Assembly (NCBI GenBank): GCA_035700025.1
Contig: DASSOY010000032.1
Span: forward strand, 1-36,866
From: Bacillales bacterium
GTDB taxonomy: Bacteria; Bacillota; Bacilli; Bacillales; DASSOY01
Direction of reading: 5' to 3'
Length of the DNA stretch: 36,866 nucleotides
Part shown: positions 6,645 through 14,703 of the stretch, piece by piece
Layout of the letters: each line of letters starts with the position of its first letter
Position numbering within the stretch: the stretch's first letter is position 1
Notes under the pieces: generated by a model
Database searches by the model: none
Seen by the model: only the letters and a program-made list of their open reading frames with translations
What the model was told of the DNA's origin: nothing
Position numbers and translations under genes: made by a program

Positions 6645-7076
6645 CACGGTTCCCTCCATTCCTTCATAGGATATAGATTGGTGTTAAAAATTACATACCC
6701 GGGCCTTTTATTTTTGAAACTTCTAACGCTTTTTATTTTGTTGTTCATTACGCAAAGGTGACGGTCGAAGATCAACATTTCCGAAAAATAAGCAGAAAGT
6801 CCCTTTCCTTACGGTTGATTCGTCGGAAAAGTAGTCTTATTGTCGGATTTTGCCTTTTTATGTAAAGCTATAAAAAATTCCGTACCGGCTACGTATGATC
6901 GGCAAAAACGAATGGCGTTCGTCAATTTATAGGAAAAAGGAAAGGGGGTGAAAAACAGCTGTTAAAGGATGGAAAACACATGATACTTTCGTCTGTACAG
7001 GTGGGAGGTGCGTCTTTCTAGCATGTTTTGCAACGTCGATCAGCGGGTAGCCGAATGTCAAAAGGAGGTGAAGAGG
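6645..7076. other. Upstream region of the Tad pilus operon
   Basis: This AT-rich stretch of about 430 bp has no convincing ORF. It must hold the promoters of the divergent small membrane gene and the Tad operon, but no clear -35/-10 pair or known riboswitch core could be fixed. TATAAA at 6869 is the best -10-like site, with no -35 at a proper distance. Confidence 0.4.
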
Positions 7077-7442
7077 ATGAAACGACTGAACGAAGGACAA
7101 ATGTTGTCGGAAACGGTCAAAGTTATTGAACGTTTTTTCAGAAGATTACTCGGCCTCATGTCGACGAAAGGCTTGCCGCCTGCCGAAGCGTTGTTGCTTA
7201 AACCTTGTCGATCGATTCACACCTTCTTTATGAACTATTCCATTGATGATTTAAATTTAGATTCGAACAACCGCGTTGCAGCAGTTTCGGAAAAAATGCG
7301 TCTGCGAAATTTCGAAAAAAGATTGATAGAAAGGCTTGCCGTTGTTGAAATGCCATCAAGAACGTTCTCTGCGACAGAGACGAAAATGGGACAAGCGGTT
7401 CAATTTCAATCAGAAAATAGGAGTGATCTCGATGGTGACTAA
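7077..7442 (+). CDS. DUF192-family protein at the head of the Tad operon
   Basis: Start ATG 7077 follows a perfect AAGGAGG (7062-7068); the frame extends further upstream but without a better site. The 121-residue product shows DUF192 features: LLGLMSTKGLPPAEALLL, the signature PCRSIHTFFMNYSID (about residues 42-56) and the end VVEMPSRTFSATETKMGQAV, matching the family's LPAGT-ETGTKVGD ending. DUF192 has no settled biochemical role. Family members are often seen next to Tad genes in Bacillales, which suggests a part in pilus assembly or regulation. Its 3' end overlaps the start of flp by 11 bp, so translation is probably coupled. Confidence 0.7.
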   Translation: MKRLNEGQMLSETVKVIERFFRRLLGLMSTKGLPPAEALLLKPCRSIHTFFMNYSIDDLNLDSNNRVAAVSEKMRLRNFEKRLIERLAVVEMPSRTFSATETKMGQAVQFQSENRSDLDGD

Positions 7443-7620
7443 ATTAATAGACCTGTTTAAAGATGAGAAAGGACAAGGGATGACGGAGTACGGACTTGTG
7501 CTTGGCGTCATTGCAGTCGGCGTCATTGGGATACTTGTTATGCTGCGTGAACAGATCATTGCAATGTTCAAAAGTGTGCTTACAACCCTGACGGACAATA
7601 ACGGTACGACAACCGGGTAA
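7432..7620 (+). CDS. flp: Flp-family type IVb major pilin
   Basis: A 62-residue prepilin. A short charged leader (MVTKLIDLFKDEKG) ends at the processing site Gly14, and the mature protein starts QGMTEYGLVLGVIAVGVIGI, with Glu at +5 followed by Tyr as in Flp pilins, then the hydrophobic assembly helix. It is exported, cleaved by the TadV peptidase encoded next, and polymerised into adhesive pili by the TadA motor. The start ATG 7432 has AGGAG at 7420. A terminator directly after the gene should give more pilin mRNA than mRNA for the machinery. Confidence 0.92.
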   Translation: MVTKLIDLFKDEKGQGMTEYGLVLGVIAVGVIGILVMLREQIIAMFKSVLTTLTDNNGTTTG

Positions 7621-7626
7621 AGGAAG

Positions 7627-7658
7627 GGGTCTTGCGGCCATATACGCAAGACCCTTTT
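7627..7658 (+). terminator. Intra-operon terminator/attenuator after flp
   Basis: A perfect 10-bp stem (GGGTCTTGCG / CGCAAGACCC), 8-nt loop and TTTT. It lies between the pilin gene and tadV, so readthrough sets the level of the assembly genes. Confidence 0.8.
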
Positions 7659-7698
7659 GCGGAGGGAAGAATGAGTTTACAACAATGCGGGGTGTGAC

Positions 7699-8208
7699 AT
7701 GTTGCTGAACGTCCTATTAATCGTTGTTTTATTGGTCTGCGCGGCAACAGACATCACGAAACGGAAAATTTACAATATCGTCATCTTCCCCGCTTTAATG
7801 GCAGCATTTGTTGTTCATTTCATGCTCGATGGCTGGGCGAATCTCGGTGCCGCTCTTGCTGGTTTTTTTGTCGGTATCGGTATTTTATTGATTCCGTATT
7901 TGCTGGGAGGCATGGGTGCCGGGGACGTGAAATTGTTGGGGCTCGTCGGTGCGATAAAGGGAACCGTTTTTGTGTTTCATACCGCTTTTTACATGGCTGT
8001 GCTCGGTGCAATCATGGCCTTGGGTGTTTTGTTTTTCCGCAGGCATGCGTTGCAGCGCATGAAAGCGTTGCTGTACGGTTTCCTGGCTTTCAAGAACGGA
8101 TACCGAATTCCTTTTTTGATCGACAAGGAATCTTTGACGACCGCTTATCCATACGGCGTAGCGATATCGGCGGGCGCGTTGTTGTGTCTTTTTTTGAACG
8201 GAGGGTGA
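7699..8208 (+). CDS. tadV: TadV/CpaA-type prepilin peptidase (A24 family)
   Basis: A 169-residue, polytopic membrane protein. The two catalytic aspartates of the A24 family are in AATDITKRKIYN (Asp18) and GGMGAGDVKLLG (Asp76, GxGD motif). It lacks the N-methylase domain of long PilD enzymes, as is normal for Tad peptidases. It cleaves Flp, and probably TadE, on the cytoplasmic side. A tiny ORF (7671-7697, ribosome site GGAGGG) ends just before this ATG, and translational coupling is possible. Confidence 0.92.
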   Translation: MLLNVLLIVVLLVCAATDITKRKIYNIVIFPALMAAFVVHFMLDGWANLGAALAGFFVGIGILLIPYLLGGMGAGDVKLLGLVGAIKGTVFVFHTAFYMAVLGAIMALGVLFFRRHALQRMKALLYGFLAFKNGYRIPFLIDKESLTTAYPYGVAISAGALLCLFLNGG

Positions 8209-8212
8209 TGAA

Positions 8213-8596
8213 GTGATTCGAAACCAACGGGGGCAATCATTGGTGGAAATGGCGCTCATTGTGCCGGTGCTGCTCCTGCTTTTTTCCGGGATGTTCGATT
8301 TCGGAAGAGTGTTGTTTGCGTATTTGAACTTGCAAATGACGGCACAACAAACTGTTCGCATGGCAGGATTGGGCAAAGGGGACGATACGATTGTTCAGTT
8401 TGCCCGGGAGGATGTCGAGCTTTCGGATCCCTCGTCCTTAAACGTTACTGTTTCTCCGAGTCAAGCGAATCGTGAACCCGGGGAATATGTGACCGTGACG
8501 TTAACCTATCCGTTTGATTTCGTAACGCCGATCTTATCCGGATTGATGCCCTCCCCCTTTATCATTTCCGTCAATTCGACAATAAGAGTGGAGTAG
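8213..8596 (+). CDS. tadE: TadE-like minor pseudopilin
   Basis: A 127-residue protein starting at GTG 8213 behind GGAGGGTG; the nearby ATG runs into a stop. The N-terminus RNQRGQSLVEMALIVPVLLL has a prepilin-type cleavage site (Gly7, Glu at +5) and the hydrophobic TadE helix, followed by an extracellular beta-rich domain. TadE proteins are minor pilins needed for Flp pilus assembly. It lies 4 bp after tadV. Confidence 0.88.
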   Translation: MIRNQRGQSLVEMALIVPVLLLLFSGMFDFGRVLFAYLNLQMTAQQTVRMAGLGKGDDTIVQFAREDVELSDPSSLNVTVSPSQANREPGEYVTVTLTYPFDFVTPILSGLMPSPFIISVNSTIRVE

Positions 8597-8608
8597 GGAT
8601 GGGTGAAC

Positions 8609-9514
8609 ATGAAAAGACTGTTTCGAGATCAACAAGGAAGTACTTTAATCCTTTTTGCGCTTGCTTTCATCGGAATGATGGCAATGGCGGGGCTGGTGCT
8701 TGATGGTGGAATGCTGTACGTAGAAAAAGCAGCCTTGCAAAAAACAGCCGATGCGGCGGTGTTGTCGGGGGCTCAAGAGTTGACCGACAGCCAAGACGAG
8801 GTGCAGCAAGTGGTCAATCATATTTTAGCGGCACACGGAAAGTCAAACACGTTGGTCGATCTTAACGTGGTCATGAATGATAAAGTCAGTGTTTCCTTGA
8901 AAGAAACCGTTCCGTTGTCGTTTTTCTCGATTTTCGGACAAGACACGGGAACCGTTACCGCCCAGTCAACGGCGGAAATCGGACCGATGGGAAGGGCAAC
9001 GGGAGCCGCTCCGCTCGGAATCGATGCATCGGTCGATCTCGTTTACAACAAGGAATATCAACTGAAAGTCGACCAAACATTGGAGGATACCGGAAATTTC
9101 GGCGTTCTTGCATTGGGCGGTGAGGGCGCGAGCAATTATTACGATAACTTGCGAAACGGCTACGATGGTGAATTGAAAGTCGGAGATATCGTTCAAACGG
9201 AGACCGGGAACATTTCCGGAAAGACGAGACAGGCGGTGCAAGAATTGATCGAGGCATGCCCGTATCCTGACGGAGACTATGATCACCGCGATTGCCCGAG
9301 AGTCATTTTGATCCCGGTTTACGAACCGTACAATGATACGCAAAACCAGATAAAGGAAGTGAAAATCACCGGATTTGCGTATTTTTACATTTCCGAACCG
9401 GTGGACAGTCAAGACAAGACGGTTCAAGGCATTTTCATCAAAAGAACCGGAAAAGGTTATGTCAATTCAGAAGCCTTGAATCGGGGAGCTTACGCAATCC
9501 GATTAACGGAATAG
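8609..9514 (+). CDS. tadG: TadG-like pilus assembly protein
   Basis: About 301 residues from ATG 8609 (GTG 8603 also possible). The N-terminal helix FRDQQGSTLILFALAFIGMM belongs to the putative Flp pilus-assembly TadE/G-like family (TadG_N), and DGGMLYVEKAALQKTADAAV is the conserved stretch after it. The rest is an extracytoplasmic domain; no von Willebrand A motif is visible, unlike the long TadG of proteobacteria. It probably anchors or caps the pilus in the cell envelope. It follows tadE by 12 bp. Confidence 0.85.
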   Translation: MKRLFRDQQGSTLILFALAFIGMMAMAGLVLDGGMLYVEKAALQKTADAAVLSGAQELTDSQDEVQQVVNHILAAHGKSNTLVDLNVVMNDKVSVSLKETVPLSFFSIFGQDTGTVTAQSTAEIGPMGRATGAAPLGIDASVDLVYNKEYQLKVDQTLEDTGNFGVLALGGEGASNYYDNLRNGYDGELKVGDIVQTETGNISGKTRQAVQELIEACPYPDGDYDHRDCPRVILIPVYEPYNDTQNQIKEVKITGFAYFYISEPVDSQDKTVQGIFIKRTGKGYVNSEALNRGAYAIRLTE

Positions 9515-9526
9515 GTGTTGAATGCA

Positions 9527-10222
9527 ATGAAACCGAAGATGCTATTCATGCTGACGATTGTAATGGCGGCCTTTACGACATTTTTATTTTACCGTTACAT
9601 GCAACAACTGAATACGTCCCAGGCGTCGAATGCTAACTTGGTGAAAATCGTCGTTGCTAAGAAAGAAATCAAGAAAAACGAACCGATTACCGCTGATAAA
9701 CTGACGTTCAAGTCATTACCGGAAAGCGCCGTGATTAAGCAGATGGTTTCCGACAAGACGAAAGTCACCGGCAGTTATGCGGCGGCCCCCATTGCAGAAG
9801 GGGAACCGATCTTAACCAACCATATTCGTCAACGCGAAGACGAGAAGCTGTTCGTTTCCCGGAAACTCAGTAATGGTTATTTGGCCGTTTCCGTCGGCGT
9901 CAATTATGTCGAGTCCGTTTCTAATTTAATCCAGCCCGAAGATCGGGTGAATGTCATCGCCAGTATTCCGCTGCCAAACAGTAAAACGAAACAAGTGAAG
10001 ACCGAGCAAATTGTGTCGAACGTAAGGGTTTTGGCCGTCGGCGGAACGTTGACCGAACCGAGTGAGAAGCAAGCGGAACCCGAAAAATATGAAGCGGTTA
10101 CGCTTGAGTTGAAGCCCGAGGATGCCTTGCAAGTGATCCATGCCTCCGAACAAGGGGACATACAACTCGTTTTACAGAGCCGGTTGCTTCCGAACGAGGA
10201 CGGGATGAATGATGACAGCTAA
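9527..10222 (+). CDS. cpaB: CpaB/RcpC-like SAF-domain protein
   Basis: About 231 residues from ATG 9527 (GTG 9515 and TTG 9518 are alternatives; AGGTG at 9513 favours 9527). One N-terminal membrane helix (MLFMLTIVMAAFTTFLFY) is followed by a SAF domain (VKIVVAKKEIKKNEPITADK) and the RcpC region with PEDRVNVIA. In diderms CpaB/RcpC works with the outer-membrane secretin; there is no secretin gene here, as expected for a Gram-positive, so it may link the platform to the wall. Its 3' end overlaps tadZ by 14 bp. Confidence 0.85.
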   Translation: MKPKMLFMLTIVMAAFTTFLFYRYMQQLNTSQASNANLVKIVVAKKEIKKNEPITADKLTFKSLPESAVIKQMVSDKTKVTGSYAAAPIAEGEPILTNHIRQREDEKLFVSRKLSNGYLAVSVGVNYVESVSNLIQPEDRVNVIASIPLPNSKTKQVKTEQIVSNVRVLAVGGTLTEPSEKQAEPEKYEAVTLELKPEDALQVIHASEQGDIQLVLQSRLLPNEDGMNDDS

Positions 10223-11030
10223 TGAAAATAAGCCCGGAAAAGTCATTACGGTTTGCAGTGCCAAAGGGGGGATCGGCCGTACGGTTTTGACGGTGAATGT
10301 GGCGGTTGCTCTTAGTAAAAAAAATATGCAAATCAGCATCCTTGACGGATATCAACAATTCGGGGATGTAGGACTGGCCATGGACCTTCAGTCTCGTTTC
10401 ACGATGAAAGACGTGATAGACAATTTCGACGGGATGGACGCCGACAGCTTTTCCGGTCACTTAAGTACACATGAAAGTGGTGTGAAAGTGCTCCCGGCAC
10501 CCGATAAGCCGGAATATGCCGAACTTGTTACGGATTCTGTCGTTGGTGATGTTCTCGATTGGTTGAAAGAAAACAACGATTACGTACTCGTCGATACAGC
10601 GGCAGGATTGCAGGAAGGCAACTTATTTTTGCTCGAAAAATCCGATCTGGTGCTGGTCGTGACGGATCTCGTCATGCCTGCATTGAAAAACACGAAGTTG
10701 ATGTTGGAAACGTTAAACGCTCTAGGCATGAAGGATAAAGTACGAGTCGTCGTGAACCGTTCAACGATGGAAAGCGTCATTCATGCGTCCGATGTTTCGG
10801 GTATTTTGGGTGTCGAGAATCTTTTTTATATTCCGAACGATTTCAAGACCGTCTCCCAATCGCTGAATATCGGCGTGCCTTTTGTTATGAGCAAAGGGAA
10901 AACGGAATTGGCGAAGGCTGTGTTTAAAATGGCGGAACAATTAACGTCCGGCGAACGTGCGCCGGAAGCTCCGTCAAAAAATAAAAGTCTCTTTCCAAAA
11001 CTGTTTTCGAAAAAGGAGAAGAACCGATGA
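10209..11030 (+). CDS. tadZ: TadZ/CpaE MinD-like ATPase with altered Walker A
   Basis: A 273-residue ParA/MinD-superfamily protein that positions the Tad machine in the cell. The deviant Walker A reads KGGIGRTVL (residues 19-27): the MinD signature lysine (KGG) is present but the usual GKT lysine is Arg24. YVLVDTAAGL is the Walker B region. The N-terminal receiver-like domain of many CpaE/TadZ proteins is missing, and the C-terminus is a basic tail. The changed loop may weaken ATP hydrolysis, as proposed for atypical TadZ proteins. It overlaps tadA by 4 bp (ATGA). Confidence 0.88.
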   Translation: MMTANENKPGKVITVCSAKGGIGRTVLTVNVAVALSKKNMQISILDGYQQFGDVGLAMDLQSRFTMKDVIDNFDGMDADSFSGHLSTHESGVKVLPAPDKPEYAELVTDSVVGDVLDWLKENNDYVLVDTAAGLQEGNLFLLEKSDLVLVVTDLVMPALKNTKLMLETLNALGMKDKVRVVVNRSTMESVIHASDVSGILGVENLFYIPNDFKTVSQSLNIGVPFVMSKGKTELAKAVFKMAEQLTSGERAPEAPSKNKSLFPKLFSKKEKNR

Positions 11031-12466
11031 GTCTGCTGGACAAAATGCAAAAAGTGAGAAATCAACCCAACCAAGACGCGACCCAAAAGACGGACGCCCA
11101 CGGTTCGAACGATAAAGAGAAACAAACGGATGCTGACGCTCGTGAAGAGACACAAAAGCCCAGCCATCCAAAACCAAATCCAAAATCACCGGTCAATCGA
11201 GACCAGGAGAACAAACTGCAGCGTTTGAAAGACCGCCTTCACAAAAAAGTGTTGAATGATTTAAAAGAAGATGATGTTGAAGAAATCGTGCGGAAACTCG
11301 ACGCGATCGCCGTCGACATCATGAAAGAAGACGAATCGCTGCGGGGGATGGTCGGCCACAAGAAGGTCGTCGAAGAACTCATTAACGATTTAACCGGGTT
11401 CGGCCCGATCAATCCGTTGTTGCTTGATCCGGAGGTGTCTGAAGTGATGGTGAACGGCCCGAAACGTGTTTATGTCGAAAGAAAAGGGCGGCTGGAGCTT
11501 TCGTCTGTCACATTCAGAGATGACGAACATGTCATGAACGTCATTGAAAAAATTGTAGCGCCGCTCGGCAGACGAATCGACGAGAGCAGTCCGATGGTGG
11601 ATGCCCGGCTTCCTGACGGATCACGCGTCAACGCGATCATTCCTCCTTTGGCGCTCGACGGACCGACCGTGACGATTCGTAAATTTTCGAAAGATCCTTT
11701 CCGAATTGACGATTTAATCCGGTTCGGCACGTTGACGAGAAGCATGGCCACGTTCATTGAAGCATGTGTCAAAGCGCGGCTCAATATTCTTGTCAGCGGC
11801 GGCACCGGTTCAGGGAAGACGAGCACATTGAATGTGTTGTCATCCTTCATCCCGAACGATGAACGAATCATTACGATCGAGGATGCCGCGGAACTGCAGC
11901 TCGGTCAAGATCATGTCATTTCATTGGAATCGAGACCGCCGAATATCGAAGGGAAAGGAAGCATTACGATTCGCGATCTCGTCCGAAATTCTTTGCGCAT
12001 GCGGCCCGATCGCATCGTCATCGGCGAGGTCCGCGGGGGAGAAGCTTTGGACATGCTGCAAGCGATGAACACCGGACATGACGGTTCGCTGACAACCGGC
12101 CACGCGAATAGTCCGCGCGACATGGTCGCCCGTTTGGAAACGATGGTGTTGCTCGCAGGGGTAGATTTGCCAGTGAAGGCGATCCGAGAACAAATCGCCG
12201 GTGCTGTGGATCTCATTATCCAACAGTCACGTTTGAAAGACGGTTCGCGGAAAATCGTGAGAATCACGGAAGTTCAAGGTTTGGAAGGAGACATCATCGT
12301 CCTGCAGGATATTTTCAAATTCCAACAAGAAGGTGTAGACGAGAATGGGAATGTGATTGGAAAAATGGTGCCGACCGGCGTACGTCCGCTGTTTTATGAA
12401 CAATTGGAACAATCCGGCATCCAAATTCCTCCGGATGTCTTCGTGCCGGAAGGGGAATGGTCATGA
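11027..12466 (+). CDS. tadA: TadA/CpaF secretion ATPase
   Basis: A 479-residue hexameric motor of the type II/IV secretion superfamily. A charged, low-complexity N-terminus (about 1-60) precedes the CpaF N-domain. Walker A is GGTGSGKT (258-265). An Asp/His-box region and the Walker B RIVIGEVRGGEALDML with GSLTTGHANS are intact. It powers Flp pilus assembly on the cytoplasmic face. Overlaps of 4 bp on both sides show tight translational coupling. Confidence 0.95.
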   Translation: MSLLDKMQKVRNQPNQDATQKTDAHGSNDKEKQTDADAREETQKPSHPKPNPKSPVNRDQENKLQRLKDRLHKKVLNDLKEDDVEEIVRKLDAIAVDIMKEDESLRGMVGHKKVVEELINDLTGFGPINPLLLDPEVSEVMVNGPKRVYVERKGRLELSSVTFRDDEHVMNVIEKIVAPLGRRIDESSPMVDARLPDGSRVNAIIPPLALDGPTVTIRKFSKDPFRIDDLIRFGTLTRSMATFIEACVKARLNILVSGGTGSGKTSTLNVLSSFIPNDERIITIEDAAELQLGQDHVISLESRPPNIEGKGSITIRDLVRNSLRMRPDRIVIGEVRGGEALDMLQAMNTGHDGSLTTGHANSPRDMVARLETMVLLAGVDLPVKAIREQIAGAVDLIIQQSRLKDGSRKIVRITEVQGLEGDIIVLQDIFKFQQEGVDENGNVIGKMVPTGVRPLFYEQLEQSGIQIPPDVFVPEGEWS

Positions 12467-13425
12467 ATGAATTGTTGATCTTATCGTCGGTGATGGTGAC
12501 ATCATTTTTATTGTTCCTAACCCTCTTCCGTCTGGTTGTTCCTTCCGAAAACAGACTAAATAAGAGAATGAAGCATTATTTGCAGCTAGAGGACGAAAAA
12601 AGTGTAGAGCGCCCCCGTTTTCAACCGATGGAACGCATCCGCCAATACAAGGAGCGCATCAGCTTCAAGCTTGCAAAAAGAAAAAACAATAAACTCGAAG
12701 TGATGTTGCATCACGCTGGCCTTCCTCTAAAACCGGAAGAGTTTGTCAGCTTTCAAATCTTGGCGATCGTGTTGCTTGGCGCTTTGCTGTATTTGTTGAG
12801 CGGTCAGTGGCTGTTTTTGTTCGTTGGCGCCGTGCTCGGCTGGATGATTCCAAAATGGTGGGTGAAAAAGAAGCAACGGGCCAGGATTACGGCATTCAAC
12901 GAACAGCTTCCCGACATGCTGACGACGGTGGTCGGTTCGCTGCGCTCCGGCATGAGCTTTTCGCAATCGTTGACGACGGTAATCGAAGAAGCGGATTCAC
13001 CAATGCGGGAAGAAATGAGCATCTTGATCAAGGAAATGCAATACGGCAGTACGATGGAAGCGGCACTCAGCGGGTTAAAGGAGCGGATGCCGAGTGAAGA
13101 CCTCGAGTTGATGATTCAGGCCATATTAATTCAGCGCCAAGTCGGCGGCAATTTAGCCATCGTTTTGGACAAGATTGTCGAAACGATCCGTGATCGCAAC
13201 AAGATTCAGAGGAACATTTTGACATTAACCGCACAAGGCCGGTTGTCAGGGCTCGTTATCGGTTTAATGCCCGTCATTCTCGGCTTTGTTTTATATTTGA
13301 TTCAGCCTGAGTACATTGGGGCATTATTTACGACATCGATCGGTATCATCATGCTCGCAGCTGGTGCCGTTTCTTGCACGATCGGGTTTATCCTGATTCG
13401 TAAACTGACGAAAATCGAGGTGTAA
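12463..13425 (+). CDS. tadB: TadB inner-membrane platform protein
   Basis: About 320 residues from ATG 12463, chosen over ATG 12457 because AGGGGA ends right before 12457 and because 12463 gives the same ATGA overlap as the neighbouring junctions. It has a GspF/T2SSF fold: N-terminal helix, charged segment, two helices near residues 90-130, the conserved LPDMLTTVVGSLRSGMSFSQ region and two C-terminal membrane helices. With TadC it forms the membrane platform on which TadA drives pilin extraction. Confidence 0.92.
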   Translation: MNELLILSSVMVTSFLLFLTLFRLVVPSENRLNKRMKHYLQLEDEKSVERPRFQPMERIRQYKERISFKLAKRKNNKLEVMLHHAGLPLKPEEFVSFQILAIVLLGALLYLLSGQWLFLFVGAVLGWMIPKWWVKKKQRARITAFNEQLPDMLTTVVGSLRSGMSFSQSLTTVIEEADSPMREEMSILIKEMQYGSTMEAALSGLKERMPSEDLELMIQAILIQRQVGGNLAIVLDKIVETIRDRNKIQRNILTLTAQGRLSGLVIGLMPVILGFVLYLIQPEYIGALFTTSIGIIMLAAGAVSCTIGFILIRKLTKIEV

Positions 13426-13428
13426 CTG

Positions 13429-14349
13429 ATGTTGTATGTCGCTTTTTTTTGTACGGTCGTGCTTTTCATCAGTTTCTGGATTTCGTTGCGCCGCGAGCGG
13501 CAAAACCGTGTGCAAAAAAGAATTTCATCGGTCTTCCATCAACAATCGTCTGTTTTGGCCGATGAAGAGCAAGAGGAGCGGCGTTCTTTATGGGAACGGA
13601 TCGGCGCACCGCTTTGGCATGAATTAAAACAAAATTTTCAACGTGGAATGAAAAGCGAAGAGACGGCGAAACTTGAGATGAAACTGTTGCAGGCAGGGAG
13701 TCCGATGGGGATGGCGCCGGTTGAATTTCTCATTTTGAAAATCGTCATGCTGATTCTCTTTCCAGTTTTGGCGATGGTTTATGGAAGCATGCTTAACGCA
13801 GGAAAACTTGTCATTTTACTATTGGCGGCGTTTGCGCTTATCGTCGCTTGGGGGTTGCCGAATTACTATTTGCGATTGAAAACGAAACAACGAAATCATA
13901 AAGCTTTGCGAGAACTCCCGGACATTCTCGACCTGTTAACGGTCAGCCTGGAAGCCGGTCTTGGTTTTGATTCCGCGCTGGGAAAAGTCGTCTCTCGGAA
14001 AAATGGCGTCCTGAGCGGCGAATTCCGCCGCTGCCTCGAAGAAATACGTCTCGGCAAGACGAGAAGAGATGCCTTAAGCGGCGTAAGAGACCGCTTGATC
14101 TTAAATGAACTTCGCGTCTTGATCAGCAACATTTTGCAGGCCGAGAAACTCGGCATCGGCCTCGTCAAAGTGCTGCGGATCCAATCGGAAGAAGTACGCG
14201 AACAGCGAAAGCAGCGCGCCGAAGAAACTGCGATGAAAGCCCCGATCAAAATGCTATTCCCGCTCGTCTTATTCATTTTCCCGAGTCTTTTCATCGTCCT
14301 GCTCGGTCCCGCAGTGTTACAATTCATCGATACCTTTTCAAATAACTAA
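13429..14349 (+). CDS. tadC: TadC inner-membrane platform protein
   Basis: A 306-residue GspF-like membrane protein, partner and paralogue of TadB. It has the T2SSF core LPDILDLLTVSLEAGLGFDS and the conserved LGIGLVKVLRIQSEEVREQRKQRAEE segment before two C-terminal helices. The start ATG 13429 lies 3 bp after the tadB stop with GAGGTG before it. It is the last Tad gene, followed directly by a strong terminator. Confidence 0.92.
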   Translation: MLYVAFFCTVVLFISFWISLRRERQNRVQKRISSVFHQQSSVLADEEQEERRSLWERIGAPLWHELKQNFQRGMKSEETAKLEMKLLQAGSPMGMAPVEFLILKIVMLILFPVLAMVYGSMLNAGKLVILLLAAFALIVAWGLPNYYLRLKTKQRNHKALRELPDILDLLTVSLEAGLGFDSALGKVVSRKNGVLSGEFRRCLEEIRLGKTRRDALSGVRDRLILNELRVLISNILQAEKLGIGLVKVLRIQSEEVREQRKQRAEETAMKAPIKMLFPLVLFIFPSLFIVLLGPAVLQFIDTFSNN

Positions 14350-14377
14350 ACGGACGGGAATGAATCCCGTCCGTTTT
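14348..14377. terminator. Bidirectional terminator ending the Tad operon
   Basis: A perfect 12-bp stem (AAACGGACGGGA / TCCCGTCCGTTT) with T-rich flanks overlaps the tadC stop and the stop of the convergent gene at 14376. Confidence 0.88.
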
Positions 14378-14552
14378 ACAGCTTGCTCAATTGTTTCCGG
14401 ACTTTCGCCATCTCGTCTTCGACAGAGATGAGCGCCTTCTCCGCCGAGGCGGAGTTCCCGGTGACTGCTTCCATTTTTTCGAGATCGCTTTGGATGCGCG
14501 CATAATCCGCTTTCAGCTCGACAAGCCGGTACTCGAGTTGTTTTTTTTCCAT
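14376..14552 (-). CDS. Small SE1832-like coiled-coil protein
   Basis: A 58-residue, charged helical protein starting MEKKQLEYRLVELKADYARI and continuing QSDLEKMEAVTG. The pattern (LAELKADY-x5-DLEKLE) resembles the SE1832 family of short Firmicutes proteins of unknown function. On the minus strand the ribosome site AGGAGTG precedes the ATG by 8 nt. Its end is shared with the Tad terminator. Confidence 0.65.
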   Translation of the reverse strand: MEKKQLEYRLVELKADYARIQSDLEKMEAVTGNSASAEKALISVEDEMAKVRKQLSKL

Positions 14553-14703
14553 TTCGTATCACTCCTGGCTCTATTGTAACGCGAAACGGCAAGAGGGATC
14601 GAATTTCGTGATTCAACATCGAATCGATCATAAGGAAGGAAAATAAAATCAAAGTATCGAAACGTGTAAACAGCCTGAAATTTAAACTAAGGAGGTTTTA
14701 TTT

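Noticed and set aside
6720..6850. Possible c-di-GMP (GEMM-type) riboswitch before the Tad operon
   Set aside because: The fragment ACGCAAAG recalls the GEMM core, but the paired helices and the tetraloop receptor are not found.
7671..7697. Eight-codon ORF with a ribosome site before tadV
   Set aside because: It may only help ribosomes reach the tadV start; the peptide has no recognisable feature.
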